Positions 9,571 to 18,379 of a stretch of DNA of 64,000 bases are shown one piece after another. Location of the stretch: NCBI GenBank assembly GCA_023441965.1, contig JAEZNB010000053.1:1-64000 (forward strand), given 5' to 3'. How positions within the stretch are numbered: position 1 is the stretch's first letter; the number at the start of each line of letters is the position of its first letter. Both the position numbers and the translations under genes were made by a program. Source of the DNA: Bacillota bacterium (GTDB lineage: Bacteria; Bacillota; Clostridia; Lachnospirales; Lachnospiraceae). The notes under the pieces are model-generated. The model did no database searches, was not told the origin of the DNA, and worked only from the letters and a program-made list of their open reading frames with translations.

Positions 9571-10487
9571 ACTTTAATCCACGCTCCCCGTATGGGGAGC
9601 GACGGCTTGGCAGAGCATCACTAGCCCTTGATCTCATGATTTCAATCCCCACTCCCCGTATGGGGAGCGACTGATAATTAATTGAAATAATGGCTTATAT
9701 TCACGATTTCAATCCCCACTCCCCGTATGGGGAGCGACGAATACAATAAGTACTCAGATGCAGCTAAAAGAGAATTTCAATCCCCACTCCCCGTATGGGG
9801 AGCGACCATATCTGACAGCTAACTCCGGCTCATATTTTTTATTTCAATCCCCACTCCCCGTATGGGGAGCGACATAACAACCTGATTGAGCGCACATATC
9901 GATTAGAAGAATTTCAATCCCCACTCCCCGTATGGGGAGCGACATAAGTACCCGTGATTTTCGCATTGCCACCTACTTATTTCAATCCCCACTCCCCGTA
10001 TGGGGAGCGACGTCTATGATGTTTTTGCCAAACCGGTTCTGTACCATTTCAATCCCCACTCCCCGTATGGGGAGCGACCATACCCCCGGTCGAAATAAAA
10101 TGCATTTTAATCCAAATTTCAATCCCCACTCCCCGTATGGGGAGCGACTCTATGAAACTGTCCTGCCGTTTTTGCCACCGATGTATTTCAATCCCCACTC
10201 CCCGTATGGGGAGCGACGTATTTGCATTGATGCTTTTTATAGCCTCCACACTATTTCAATCCCCACTCCCCGTATGGGGAGCGACGCCGCAGAGGCTCTT
10301 TTATTTTACAGAAAGGATGATTTCAATCCCCACTCCCCGTATGGGGAGCGACAGATCATCATCAAGACCATGCAGCGTTATGGCTTTATTTCAATCCCCA
10401 CTCCCCGTATGGGGAGCGACTGGTGAAGCAAGGTCTTGGGCTCCTACTGGTTCAATTTCAATCCCCACTCCCCGTATGGGGAGCGAC
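9571..10487 (-). CRISPR. Type I-C CRISPR array, 14 repeats and 13 spacers
   Basis: Repeats of 33 bases. Read in crRNA sense (minus strand) the unit begins GTCGCTCCCC, contains ATAC flanked by CCCC/GGGG stem arms, and ends TGGGGATTGAAAT. Repeats start at 9571, 9639, 9706, 9774, 9841, 9911, 9979, 10046, 10116, 10185, 10253, 10320, 10388 and 10455. Spacers are 34-37 bases. Thirteen repeats are identical; the leftmost (9571-9603) is degenerate and reads GCGTGGATTAAAGT at its 3' end, marking the oldest, leader-distal end. The leader and cas2 are on the right. No spacer repeats another, and I recognised no spacer target inside this window. Confidence 0.98.
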
Positions 10488-10673
10488 GGTAAACATGCAT
10501 ATATTTTGATATATATTTTATATATCACTTTAGCATTTTTTATTATTAACTTGGATACTTAAGAACTTGTATTGACAAGAATTATATATTCAGGTAAGCA
10601 AAACTGTTAAAATAAACAAAGTCATAAGTGCGAACCTATTATACTTTTTATGTCTGCTTTACTTTCGCACCGA
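10488..10673 (-). promoter_or_regulatory. CRISPR leader
   Basis: An AT-rich 186-base region between the leader-proximal repeat and cas2. On the minus strand it holds GTGCGAA and TTCGCAC as an inverted repeat about 29 bases apart, with a TATAAT-like box between them, then AT-rich sequence up to the first repeat. Position at the undegraded end of the array and transcription toward the array identify it as the leader; the exact promoter was not resolved. Confidence 0.7.
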
Positions 10674-10964
10674 TTATATGATTAGCGTATCTTCAACAAA
10701 ATAGCTCTTTTTTGCTCCTATGTGCTCTACTTTATGTCTATAATTGTCTCCCAAATAATAAAATCGTAAGCTATCACAATCTTTGTCTATTATGGACTCT
10801 AATTTATGTATAACTTCCTTACATTTTGCGGCATCAAGTATGCACTCGAAAACAGAGTTCTGTACTCTCTGCCCGTAATTCATACACTGTTTGGCAACTT
10901 TTCTTAACCTTGTCCTGCCAGCAACCGTTTCCGTATTCACATCATACGTTATTAATACAAGCAT
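10674..10964 (-). CDS. cas2: CRISPR-associated endonuclease Cas2 (type I-C)
   Basis: A 96-residue Cas2, the structural partner of Cas1 in spacer integration. It opens MLVLITYDVNTET with the conserved first-strand Asp and continues GRTRLRKVAKQC and QNSVFECIL, as usual for Cas2 of I-C loci. The frame is open six codons further upstream (10982), but the family starts at MLVLITYD and an AGGTGAT site precedes this ATG. The cas1 stop overlaps that short upstream extension, so cas1 and cas2 are probably translationally linked. Confidence 0.95.
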   Translation of the reverse strand: MLVLITYDVNTETVAGRTRLRKVAKQCMNYGQRVQNSVFECILDAAKCKEVIHKLESIIDKDCDSLRFYYLGDNYRHKVEHIGAKKSYFVEDTLII

Positions 10965-10972
10965 ACCATCAC

Positions 10973-12005
10973 CTACTTCCATAAGAACGGAGGATACTCA
11001 TCCAAATCACCTCGTAAATATCTAGCTAATAACATTGCCTGTACATATGGTACCAGACCCCATTCAATTTTCTCTTCCAGAAAAGGGTGTGTAATAATTT
11101 CCTTCTTTTTTTCTTGCCATGCGGTCAAAAAGGACTTCTTAGCTCCGTCAGTTAATGCAACCGCTCCATCTTCCCTAGTGATAAGGTCTTTTTCATTTAT
11201 CATCCGTCTATTAATTAAGGAAATAACAAATCTATCTGCATAAACTGATCTAAGTTCTTCCATTATATCCAATGCCAATGAAATCCTGCCTGGTCTATCT
11301 CTATGTAAAAAGCCTACATATGCATCTAATCCGACTGCTTCAAGTGCTGCACTCATATTGATTGATAATAGGGTATATGTAAAGGAAAGTAATGCGTTTA
11401 CATTATCCAGAGGGGGGCGTTTATTCCTTCCCTTTAAAATAAAAGTGCTCTTTTTGGCATAGTATTAGATCATCAAGAACTCCAAAATATAAACTTGCTG
11501 CCTCACCTTCATAACCTCTTAACTGTTCCAATGAATCACTTTCCGTTACTAATTGTATAAATTTATGTAATTGTGCTGATACCAGCTTAAGTTTGCTTAT
11601 GTCCAGCCTCATAGGGTAATCTCTTATAGCTCGTTCTATCACCCATTTAGAATTATATATCTTGCCAATAATAATATTACGCGCTATTTTAAAGCTTTCA
11701 TACAGGTTATCTGAATATCTATATTGTGTTTTTCTCAATATAACATTTCCTCTTGTTTCTCCAATGATTCTAGCTAAGTACTTGCCACTTTGCGTCATAA
11801 ATGTAAGATTAATATTTCTTTTTGCACAAGCTCCCATAACAGCGGGACTGGCACCTTTATATCCAAAGGTTATAATAGCTTCAATATTATGTAGTGGAAC
11901 TCTGCCGACTTCCTGCTCATCTTTTACGACAACCACATTTTCGCCGTCTAAAGATATATAGGAATCCGGTGAAGTAATATACAATGTATTAAGTAACTTT
12001 TTCAT
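10973..12005 (-). pseudogene. cas1: Cas1 integrase split by a one-base frameshift
   Basis: Together the two frames give a complete type I-C Cas1 of about 343 residues. Frame one (12005 to 11421) ends HFYFKGKE-stop. The next frame continues without a stop as KGRNKRPPLDNVNALLSF and runs to 10973 (FLWK-stop). The join needs loss of a single base within 11424-11444, which holds short homopolymers (minus strand TTTT, TTTT, AAA, GGG). The catalytic Glu (GYEGEAASLYF) lies in the first part, while the catalytic His (LHRDRPGR) and Asp (LALDIMEE) lie in the second, so neither part could work alone. Start: ATG at 12005 after GGAGGTGA, overlapping the cas4 end. It may be a true mutation, a sequencing indel, or recoding by a +1 shift; no known slippery signal is visible. 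Confidence 0.9.
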
Positions 12006-12666
12006 TATCTTCACCTCCTATCATCTTTTTTATATAAGTACTGGTAGAAATATTCTTACATAATCTGGGTGTGCAAATATCAGCCAATGAACATGCGTTA
12101 CAGCTTTTTGATATCTTAACTCTTGGAGTATACCTTCTACTAAACATTTGATGCATCTCAATAAAAGCATCAGCAACCTTATTCCGTAATTCAGAATTAA
12201 ATTCAACAGACAATCTATGCTTAGTTTCACCATAATACAAAAATCCTTCATTAATCTGGCACTGTAACATTTCTTCAAGACACATTGCTTGTGCACACAA
12301 CTGCATTATGTCAGCATCATTTTTTTTAGGTACACCTCTTTTATATTCAACCGGGACGGGAATATACAGCCCATCCCGGTTGAATAATCTGACACCATTT
12401 TCTGACTTATGAAATTCTACGACATCGCATATACCAGACACACCTAGAATAGATGAATATACCGGTAACCCTCTAGTAATTAGAAAGTCTCCTCTTTTTT
12501 CAGATAACTCATTATTATGGGCTCTCTCATGTAGGAACTCTCCTTCGATAGTTCTGACATTATCCTGCCATTGCTGTTCAATATGTATTAATGCCCATTG
12601 TCTTCGACAGAATTCAAAATGCTGTATACCGGAAAGGCTTAAATAATCCTCTTCTCTATATTCCAT
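11989..12666 (-). CDS. cas4: CRISPR-associated exonuclease Cas4
   Basis: A 225-residue Cas4, an iron-sulfur RecB-type nuclease that trims prespacers and selects those with the right PAM. The four cluster cysteines are visible: one in FEFCRRQW near the N-terminus and three in CNACSLADICTPRLC near the C-terminus. The RecB nuclease core includes the Asp region around 85 and VEYKRG (about 117-122). The start directly follows the cas7 stop, and the end overlaps cas1 by 17 bases, consistent with tight operon coupling. It looks intact. Confidence 0.95.
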   Translation of the reverse strand: MEYREEDYLSLSGIQHFEFCRRQWALIHIEQQWQDNVRTIEGEFLHERAHNNELSEKRGDFLITRGLPVYSSILGVSGICDVVEFHKSENGVRLFNRDGLYIPVPVEYKRGVPKKNDADIMQLCAQAMCLEEMLQCQINEGFLYYGETKHRLSVEFNSELRNKVADAFIEMHQMFSRRYTPRVKISKSCNACSLADICTPRLCKNISTSTYIKKMIGGEDNEKVT

Positions 12667-13545
12667 CTATACCATCCTTATAAGTGTTACTCCACTGGGA
12701 ATAGCCTCTTCGTTTATACTTATTTTATAGTCAGAAAAGCTTCTCGCAGGTTCCTCCGTTAATCTATTAATATTTATTGATTCAAAAAGTTTGTGTGCTG
12801 GACAGTTTCCTAGCTCACTGTCATGTTTAAATACATAGAGCCCCCGTACAGACATCTTACCCCTTGCTGCAGAATGATCAAATTCAAACATATTGATAAT
12901 AGCATCCCATAATAGCTCTAAATCCTCTTCAGAAAAACCGGTAGTTTTTCTGGCAAGATTTGCAGAAACATAGCCATCTAAGCGATAAAGACCATACGGT
13001 ATAATGTGCTTTCGTCCCATTTCAGTCTCCTTTTTCTTAGCATCCTCCTCTGTGGTAATAGCAACTCTCGTAATGGCAACCTCTTGCTGAACTATCGGAT
13101 CTACACTCCGGGCAAAACTTAATTGTACTGGTCCCCTGATTTGTCCGCAATTTAACTTTGCCTTTACAAATGTAACCATAACTGCTCCAAATGTGCGAAT
13201 ATCATAAAAGTTTTTACACATATAGTCTCTGATTTTATCATCAATCTGTCCCTTTAAGCTTTGAGCATCCTTTTCATCAACGTTAACCTCCTTATAGGCT
13301 TCTTTCTCACTCTGAGCAAGCGGAACTCCCTCTTTGATATAGATCCTGTACCCTTCGCTATCTTCTTTCAGCGTCTCTACATAATTACGTATTTTCCTTT
13401 TGATGCATACATCCGTGACAATTCCGTAGCTTGTTTCTGCATCGATTCTTGGCATGTTTCCAGCATCGGGATCTCCATTCGGATTCCCATTTTCAACATC
13501 AAAAAGTACCGTAAATTCATATCTGTTTTTGATAATTTCACTCAT
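12667..13545 (-). CDS. cas7: Cascade backbone protein Cas7 (Csd2), type I-C
   Basis: A 292-residue Cas7/Csd2, the protein that coats the crRNA spacer as a helical filament. The N-terminus YEFTVLFDVENGNPNGDPDA is the hallmark of Csd2, followed by MPRIDAETSYGIVTDVCIKRKIR. The length is typical. One base separates it from cas8c upstream, and it abuts cas4 downstream. Intact. Confidence 0.97.
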   Translation of the reverse strand: MSEIIKNRYEFTVLFDVENGNPNGDPDAGNMPRIDAETSYGIVTDVCIKRKIRNYVETLKEDSEGYRIYIKEGVPLAQSEKEAYKEVNVDEKDAQSLKGQIDDKIRDYMCKNFYDIRTFGAVMVTFVKAKLNCGQIRGPVQLSFARSVDPIVQQEVAITRVAITTEEDAKKKETEMGRKHIIPYGLYRLDGYVSANLARKTTGFSEEDLELLWDAIINMFEFDHSAARGKMSVRGLYVFKHDSELGNCPAHKLFESININRLTEEPARSFSDYKISINEEAIPSGVTLIRMV

Positions 13546-13546
13546 A

Positions 13547-15340
13547 CTAATTCTCCTTTTCTACTTTTTTATACAACTTGTTTTTTTGATGGTAATAACC
13601 TAAGATAAATAATCCCTGTTCTTCCAGTGATAAGTTTCTTGGATATGGATTGTTTTTAATATCAAGTTTCTCCATAATTTCTGTTATCCTTTTATCATTC
13701 AAAAATCCGTATTCTGCCTTTGAAATATGATGATTTGACAGCCTAAGTATTATGGGGAATACTCTAGCTGGTGTAGCACATGCAGATGTAAAATACATAT
13801 CCTTTATTGTAGTATTAATTTTTGGATTTGCATCTACTTGCGCCTTTTCAAGGACAGCAAAAAGTCTTCCCAGCACATATGCCTTATTATCACTTTGGTC
13901 ATTTAAACCCATAGTTAACACCTCCTTATAATTTTTCTCCGGGAAATTTCTTAGTAGATTTGCTTTTATGACTGCAGCCTTAAAGTAATTAATAGATTGT
14001 TCTGCCTTTACTCGAGTTAATATGGCGTTATAGAGTGCCATAGGATACGGTAATCCTTGAAGAATTGATCGAAGTGTTGTACCTGATAATAATGGTGAGG
14101 ATGTTTTTTCATTTGATTTTGGTGATACAGTTTCGTATAGAATTCTCCAGATAGGAATGGAATTCGGCTCATTATTATATTGCTTTTCTATCTGCATATA
14201 CTGATAATGTTTGATAAACTTTTCAACTATTTCGCCAAAACTATTTTGGATAAAAAAGCGAATCGAGATTCTTGCTGCATTGGGTGATAGACCAAGGATA
14301 AAGAATCTAGTCCGTTCGTCAAATATATTGTTTGTTATCTTTACTGCTTTACCGGATGAAATCTTTTCAAACAAATTCTTTATCTCTCGAACTGCGTTCT
14401 CATCCCTATCATATTTTCTCTCTTTGACTTCATCACTAGTAATTTCAGATGGGTCAAGTAATAATGATACACAATCCTGATAGCCCCGATTTGGACTTTC
14501 AGCCCAAAACATGACCGTGGTATCACCTAATACAAACTTATGAGCGTTATCACTAAGCAGATAATTCAGAACTGTGGTGTATGCGAATGTTGCATTTTCG
14601 CTTACCGGAGCGTTCAATCCCTGGCTTTTGTAATTACCATAAGACTCATATGCCAATGCATTAAATGATACCAAGGAATTCCCCATGGCTTGTCCACCAA
14701 TGATTCCCTTAATACTCGGATGAAGTACTGCTATCCTACTTCTTTTTCCTGTTACCAAACATTGCCTCACGTTCTCACTACTTGTTTCACCCTTATACTT
14801 TTCCCATGCATGCTTAACTTCGCTGTAATCGTGAATAAAGACTCCCGGCTTGCTATCAAGCTGGAATACCAGATTTGCGCCTTGAATAATATCCTCGATA
14901 TGTTTGGATAACACGGGATGTTCATAAGCCTTCTCTACATCCCATTTCTTAACGAAGTTCACTACAGCAGTTGCTTCATCACAATGCGCTTCATTCAAAA
15001 TTCTTAAGTGCAATTCTTTAAATGCTTGAAAGCAATTTTTTGCTCTGTCAATTTTACCTTTATTATCAAGTCCAAATACATATGTAGAGTTATCGCATAG
15101 AAAATTAGACTTTATACCTACTGTTCTCTTCTTCTGTTCGGGAACAATCATTGAAATCGGTATATACTTTGTTCCCTTTTTATCAGGTATTCGCAAAGGA
15201 ATAATACTAAGTAACTCCCCCTCTTTAGTAATATTTAAGGCATATGAAACATTAACCCTGCTATATCCCAATAACGGTATCCCGCTATTTGGATCCTCAG
15301 CTAATATATCATAATACCTGACCAAAGATTGTAATATCAC
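13547..15340 (-). CDS. cas8c: Cascade large subunit Cas8c (Csd1)
   Basis: A 597-residue Cas8c/Csd1, the PAM-recognising large subunit of type I-C Cascade. It is also the usual source, through an internal start, of the small subunit Cas11c. The whole length matches Csd1, starting with LQSLVRYYDILAEDPNSGIP and including FWAESPNRGYQDC and a C-terminal helical region (about 400-597) corresponding to the Cas11-like part. It lies four bases after cas5 in the operon. Intact. Confidence 0.96.
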   Translation of the reverse strand: MILQSLVRYYDILAEDPNSGIPLLGYSRVNVSYALNITKEGELLSIIPLRIPDKKGTKYIPISMIVPEQKKRTVGIKSNFLCDNSTYVFGLDNKGKIDRAKNCFQAFKELHLRILNEAHCDEATAVVNFVKKWDVEKAYEHPVLSKHIEDIIQGANLVFQLDSKPGVFIHDYSEVKHAWEKYKGETSSENVRQCLVTGKRSRIAVLHPSIKGIIGGQAMGNSLVSFNALAYESYGNYKSQGLNAPVSENATFAYTTVLNYLLSDNAHKFVLGDTTVMFWAESPNRGYQDCVSLLLDPSEITSDEVKERKYDRDENAVREIKNLFEKISSGKAVKITNNIFDERTRFFILGLSPNAARISIRFFIQNSFGEIVEKFIKHYQYMQIEKQYNNEPNSIPIWRILYETVSPKSNEKTSSPLLSGTTLRSILQGLPYPMALYNAILTRVKAEQSINYFKAAVIKANLLRNFPEKNYKEVLTMGLNDQSDNKAYVLGRLFAVLEKAQVDANPKINTTIKDMYFTSACATPARVFPIILRLSNHHISKAEYGFLNDKRITEIMEKLDIKNNPYPRNLSLEEQGLFILGYYHQKNKLYKKVEKEN

Positions 15341-15344
15341 TTTA

Positions 15345-16004
15345 TCACCTCCTTAACTCTACATTTGTCAGATCTACGATACCATTCATCATAATTGCAC
15401 GAAAAAAAATAGGCTCGATATTTTCCAGGTTGCTAAAGTCCATGTCGTATAGCATGAAGCCAAGATCTCTTTCACCTAATAGATCACTTTTCGGAATTGC
15501 TCCTTCAATAAGTCTGAAATTGGTAGGAAACTCTCTGCATCCAAAACATGGCATATGATAAAATTGACCATTACGCATTCTTCGTAAAGCGATATTATAA
15601 TGCTTTTCCTTGGTATCACCTTCTCCGGCCTTGTCAGTCATTTCAAAATGAAATTCAAGTACATATCTAATATTCTTTAGTATTAGTGATGCCCTTTGTT
15701 GAATAGATTCACTGGAGACCAAATATCCCTTGATATTTTTATTTCCTTCCATAAGCCGTTTAATATTTGAAGCCATTATTTTTTCACTGACTTCATTTCT
15801 TCTGATATTTGTGAAGATAGGTTCGTTATATACATGAATTCTATCTATCACATATCTAATTGCAGGCTTCCAATATATAGATTCAATAATTCCTCTGGCT
15901 GCCGAAGGAGTAATAATATCATAAGATACTCTTTCTACTTTAAATTCCGGTCTTGAAAACAGTCCATAATCGCCCCAAACCTCTAATGCAAAACCATATC
16001 CCAA
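15345..16004 (-). CDS. cas5c: Cas5 (Cas5d/Csd5), crRNA-processing subunit, type I-C
   Basis: A 219-residue Cas5d. In type I-C this subunit replaces Cas6: it cuts the repeat below its stem-loop and stays on the 5' handle. The N-terminus reads GYGFALEVWGDYGLFSRPE, then VERVSYDIITPSAARGI, both characteristic. I place the start at a TTG (16004) after AGAGGTGA; a GTG at 16013 is in frame but would leave a 5' leader of only about nine bases from the mapped promoter. It is the first gene of the cas5-8-7-4-1-2 operon and sits directly downstream of the promoter that the adjacent CreR-like RNA appears to target. Confidence 0.95.
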   Translation of the reverse strand: MGYGFALEVWGDYGLFSRPEFKVERVSYDIITPSAARGIIESIYWKPAIRYVIDRIHVYNEPIFTNIRRNEVSEKIMASNIKRLMEGNKNIKGYLVSSESIQQRASLILKNIRYVLEFHFEMTDKAGEGDTKEKHYNIALRRMRNGQFYHMPCFGCREFPTNFRLIEGAIPKSDLLGERDLGFMLYDMDFSNLENIEPIFFRAIMMNGIVDLTNVELRR

Positions 16005-16023
16005 ACAGCTCACCTCTTTTTTT

Positions 16024-16042
16024 TTCTAATTATAATTTATTT
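16024..16042 (+). promoter_or_regulatory. Putative CreR/Cascade target site: TTC PAM plus 16-nt match
   Basis: Plus strand 16024-16026 is TTC, the established type I-C PAM. The next 16 bases, TAATTATAATTTATTT (16027-16042), are identical to the first 16 bases after the shortened repeat of the minigene at 16112 (16136-16151); identity then breaks down. The site spans the complement of the -10 box of the cas5 operon promoter (16029-16034). Cascade bound here should block RNA polymerase. Both the match and the PAM are read directly; repression is inferred. Confidence 0.85.
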
Positions 16043-16057
16043 ATAAATATATGTCAA
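16029..16057 (-). promoter_or_regulatory. cas5 operon promoter (perfect sigma-A consensus)
   Basis: On the minus strand TTGACA (16057-16052), 17 bases, TATAAT (16034-16029): both boxes match consensus with optimal spacing. Transcription should begin near 16022, leaving a short leader before the cas5 TTG start. The -10 box lies inside the CreR target site. Confidence 0.9.
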
Positions 16058-16077
16058 TATCTGCCATAAAATTATTT

Positions 16078-16106
16078 ATGACAGATTAATATATCCATGC
16101 TATAAT
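16078..16106 (+). promoter_or_regulatory. Promoter of the CreR-like RNA
   Basis: ATGACA (16078-16083), 17 bases, TATAAT (16101-16106), with a TGC extension in front of the -10 box. The predicted start site, 6-8 bases downstream, falls at 16112-16114, which is the first base of the shortened repeat. Confidence 0.85.
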
Positions 16107-16111
16107 AAGGT

Positions 16112-16195
16112 GTCGCGTAAAGCGTGGATTGAAATTAATTATAATTTATTTTAATTTCAGGATGGCTGATCATTAACCAGCCATCCTACTTTGTT
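16112..16195 (+). ncRNA. creR: CreR-like Cas-regulating guide RNA (shortened repeat + spacer-like guide)
   Basis: A minigene of about 84 bases, divergent from cas5. Bases 16112-16135 form a shortened I-C repeat: it starts GTCGC and ends GCGTGGATTGAAAT, with the long stem replaced by a small CGC-GTAAA-GCG hairpin. The array repeat shares GTCGC and GGATTGAAAT, so Cas5d cleavage and handle binding are plausible. The guide begins at 16136 with 16 bases identical to the PAM-flanked site over the cas5 -10 box. The RNA ends in a terminator hairpin (16160-16186) instead of a second repeat. With its own promoter and terminator it fits the CreR class of natural guides that let Cascade repress its own operon. 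The short match should allow binding without Cas3 degradation. Processing and repression are inferred. Confidence 0.87.
16160..16186. terminator. Shared terminator of the CreR-like RNA and cas3
   Basis: Perfect 9-bp stem GGATGGCTG (16160-16168) and CAGCCATCC (16178-16186) around a 9-base loop. The plus-strand tail TACTTTGTT follows for the RNA; on the minus strand it lies 12 bases after the cas3 stop. Confidence 0.8.
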
Positions 16196-16198
16196 AAC

Positions 16199-18379
16199 TT
16201 ACAGATAAATACCGATTCCGCTTTCCGTTCCTATTTTTAAACCAGTATTATCATCATAGTCTTCCTCACTAACCAACGTAATAACACCTTCTCTTATTTG
16301 TTTTAATTTTCCTGCCCCTAATAATGCCCTATATTCTGTCTCATAAATATTTACGGTATAGCTTTGTAATGATCTAAGAATTCCCCCTATATATTCTGAG
16401 TGCTCCAATTTGTTTATCAGTTCCTTGGCTTCAGCGTTATACGAAACTAGCACTGCATAAGTATTGTCATTAATAATCTTAAACCCATCAGCAACCTTCT
16501 GAAAATCATACTCAAACCTGCCACCTGCATACCCGTTTTCGATATGTTTGTATAATTCCTTCGTGTCGATTCCTTTATTGTTTAAGTAATTATATAGAAT
16601 GTTAAAATAAGTATGTATCGCTTCGGGTGAAGTAATATCGTCATACATTGAGTAAACTTGGTTAGTGACCTCAATTTCTCTCTTAAAACTAGGTGGCTGC
16701 CGTTTGGAGTATTCATCTTCCGGTTCAAATACATGTACTTCTCCATAAACTTTAGCTCCATCTTTCGCTACCATCTTCCCTTCTCTATTACATCTGCCAG
16801 CTGCCTGAACTATGGAATCAATCCCCGCGATAGACCTGTATACAATAGGGAAGTCTACATCAACTCCTGCTTCAATTAAACGGGTGGAAACCACTGTGCA
16901 TGGTAAATTACAAGCCAGTCGTTCTTTTATCTCTGCTATTACCTCATGTCTGTGAGCCGGACACATAAGTGTAGATAGATGATACCTTCCCTCACCAGAT
17001 AAATGCTCAAATACCTTTATTGCATGTTTTCTGGTGTTTACAATGCTAAGGCATTGATGTTGGGCATTCATTTCTTTCGCTAACACTTTAGAAGAAAGTT
17101 CTCCTCGTTTAATTACATTTATTCGTTTAAATGTATGATATAATTCTGCCGTATTCTCACATATTTCCTGACATATGATTTTATCAGGAAACATTTTAGT
17201 GATTGCGGGCTGGGTAGCACTGCATAAGACTACTGTCGATTTACAGTTATATACCAATTCTGCAATAGCGTTAATGCAAAGTGTCAGGTATTCGGTTGGA
17301 AGTATCTGAACTTCATCAAAAATAATTACACTGTTCGCAATATTATGTAATTTTCTACATTTGGATGATTTATTAGAGAATAGGGATTCGAAGAATTGAA
17401 CATTGGTGGTCACAACAAATGGAACGTCCCAGTTTTCAGTCGATAACCGTAGTTTATTAGTTGATGGGTCTTCTGTATCACTAAAGTCAAAATTAGAATG
17501 GTGTTCTAAAACATTGCTATCTCCAAAAATTCTTTTAAACACCATAGAATTCTGTTCGATAATCGAGGTATATGGTATCACATATATGATTCGGCTCATT
17601 TTATTCTCAATCAAATGCTTTAGTGCAAAAGCCATTGAAGAAACAGTTTTTCCTCCACCAGTCGGTACTGTTAATGAAAATAGACCCGGCTTACTTTTTG
17701 ACATTTGAATACATCTTTGTAAAATAACATTCCTATAATGCGATATAACACTTTTTACTTGAAATTGTGATATATAAGAGTCTAGCAACTGATTATAATG
17801 GATAAAATTATAATTATTCCTTCGATCTACAGTTCCACTTCTCATAAAATATTCTGTGTTTAGGTAATCAGCATCTACCAAAGCTGAATACAACATACGA
17901 ATAAGAAATGCTATTGAAAAGCCCCCTTTATTCAAGGGCTTGACCTTAGGGATTACATTTGATAAACTATTGACTTCCGGTATCTCATCCATATAAGCTA
18001 TATAATTTGGGATTTCATATTCATCTGCTAATCTTCCATAGAGGGTTCCTTCACCCCCCACATCAAAACGACTACCAATATTCTGGAGTCCACTATGATG
18101 CCCGGCGATACAATATGAACCTAATATCCCAAAAGGTTTTCTTTTGTACAATTCTCTCGCTCCTGCTGTTGAATGATCACATTTCCTACCATTGTGCTTA
18201 ATCCTATTTTGAAAATCCTTTGAGTACTTACCGATATCATGTAGAAGGCCACAAATATAAGCGTATTCCCTATTATGAAACGCTTCTCCAAAGTCACCTG
18301 CTAGTTTTGCAGTTTCATATAAATGTTCTTGTAAAGGTTGCACTATGTTATCTTCTTCTCTTTTATGTGCTATAAACAT
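16199..18379 (-). CDS. cas3: CRISPR-associated nuclease-helicase Cas3
   Basis: A 726-residue Cas3, recruited by target-bound Cascade to unwind and degrade DNA. The N-terminal HD nuclease domain shows LLHDIGK, a following DHSTAGA and AGHHSG metal-binding histidines. The helicase has Walker A PTGGGKT, an FDEVQ box (DEAD-like), STRLIEAGVDVDFP and AAGRCNREG. The frame is open upstream to 18430, but AAGGAGGTGATGGC directly precedes the ATG at 18379, and the extra 17 codons are not family-like. It has its own gap from cas5 (the CreR region), so cas3 is probably transcribed separately and stops at the hairpin there. Intact. Confidence 0.96.
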   Translation of the reverse strand: MFIAHKREEDNIVQPLQEHLYETAKLAGDFGEAFHNREYAYICGLLHDIGKYSKDFQNRIKHNGRKCDHSTAGARELYKRKPFGILGSYCIAGHHSGLQNIGSRFDVGGEGTLYGRLADEYEIPNYIAYMDEIPEVNSLSNVIPKVKPLNKGGFSIAFLIRMLYSALVDADYLNTEYFMRSGTVDRRNNYNFIHYNQLLDSYISQFQVKSVISHYRNVILQRCIQMSKSKPGLFSLTVPTGGGKTVSSMAFALKHLIENKMSRIIYVIPYTSIIEQNSMVFKRIFGDSNVLEHHSNFDFSDTEDPSTNKLRLSTENWDVPFVVTTNVQFFESLFSNKSSKCRKLHNIANSVIIFDEVQILPTEYLTLCINAIAELVYNCKSTVVLCSATQPAITKMFPDKIICQEICENTAELYHTFKRINVIKRGELSSKVLAKEMNAQHQCLSIVNTRKHAIKVFEHLSGEGRYHLSTLMCPAHRHEVIAEIKERLACNLPCTVVSTRLIEAGVDVDFPIVYRSIAGIDSIVQAAGRCNREGKMVAKDGAKVYGEVHVFEPEDEYSKRQPPSFKREIEVTNQVYSMYDDITSPEAIHTYFNILYNYLNNKGIDTKELYKHIENGYAGGRFEYDFQKVADGFKIINDNTYAVLVSYNAEAKELINKLEHSEYIGGILRSLQSYTVNIYETEYRALLGAGKLKQIREGVITLVSEEDYDDNTGLKIGTESGIGIYL

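Noticed and set aside
9932..10562. Two overlapping plus-strand frames across the CRISPR array
   Set aside because: Their translations consist of the repeat (SIPTPRMGSD / NPHSPYGER) at regular spacing; they arise from the array.
11421..11444. Programmed frameshift in cas1
   Set aside because: The needed shift is +1 (or -2); the local run T-TTT-AAA would favour -1 slippage, and no stimulatory structure was seen. Mutation or sequence error is simpler.
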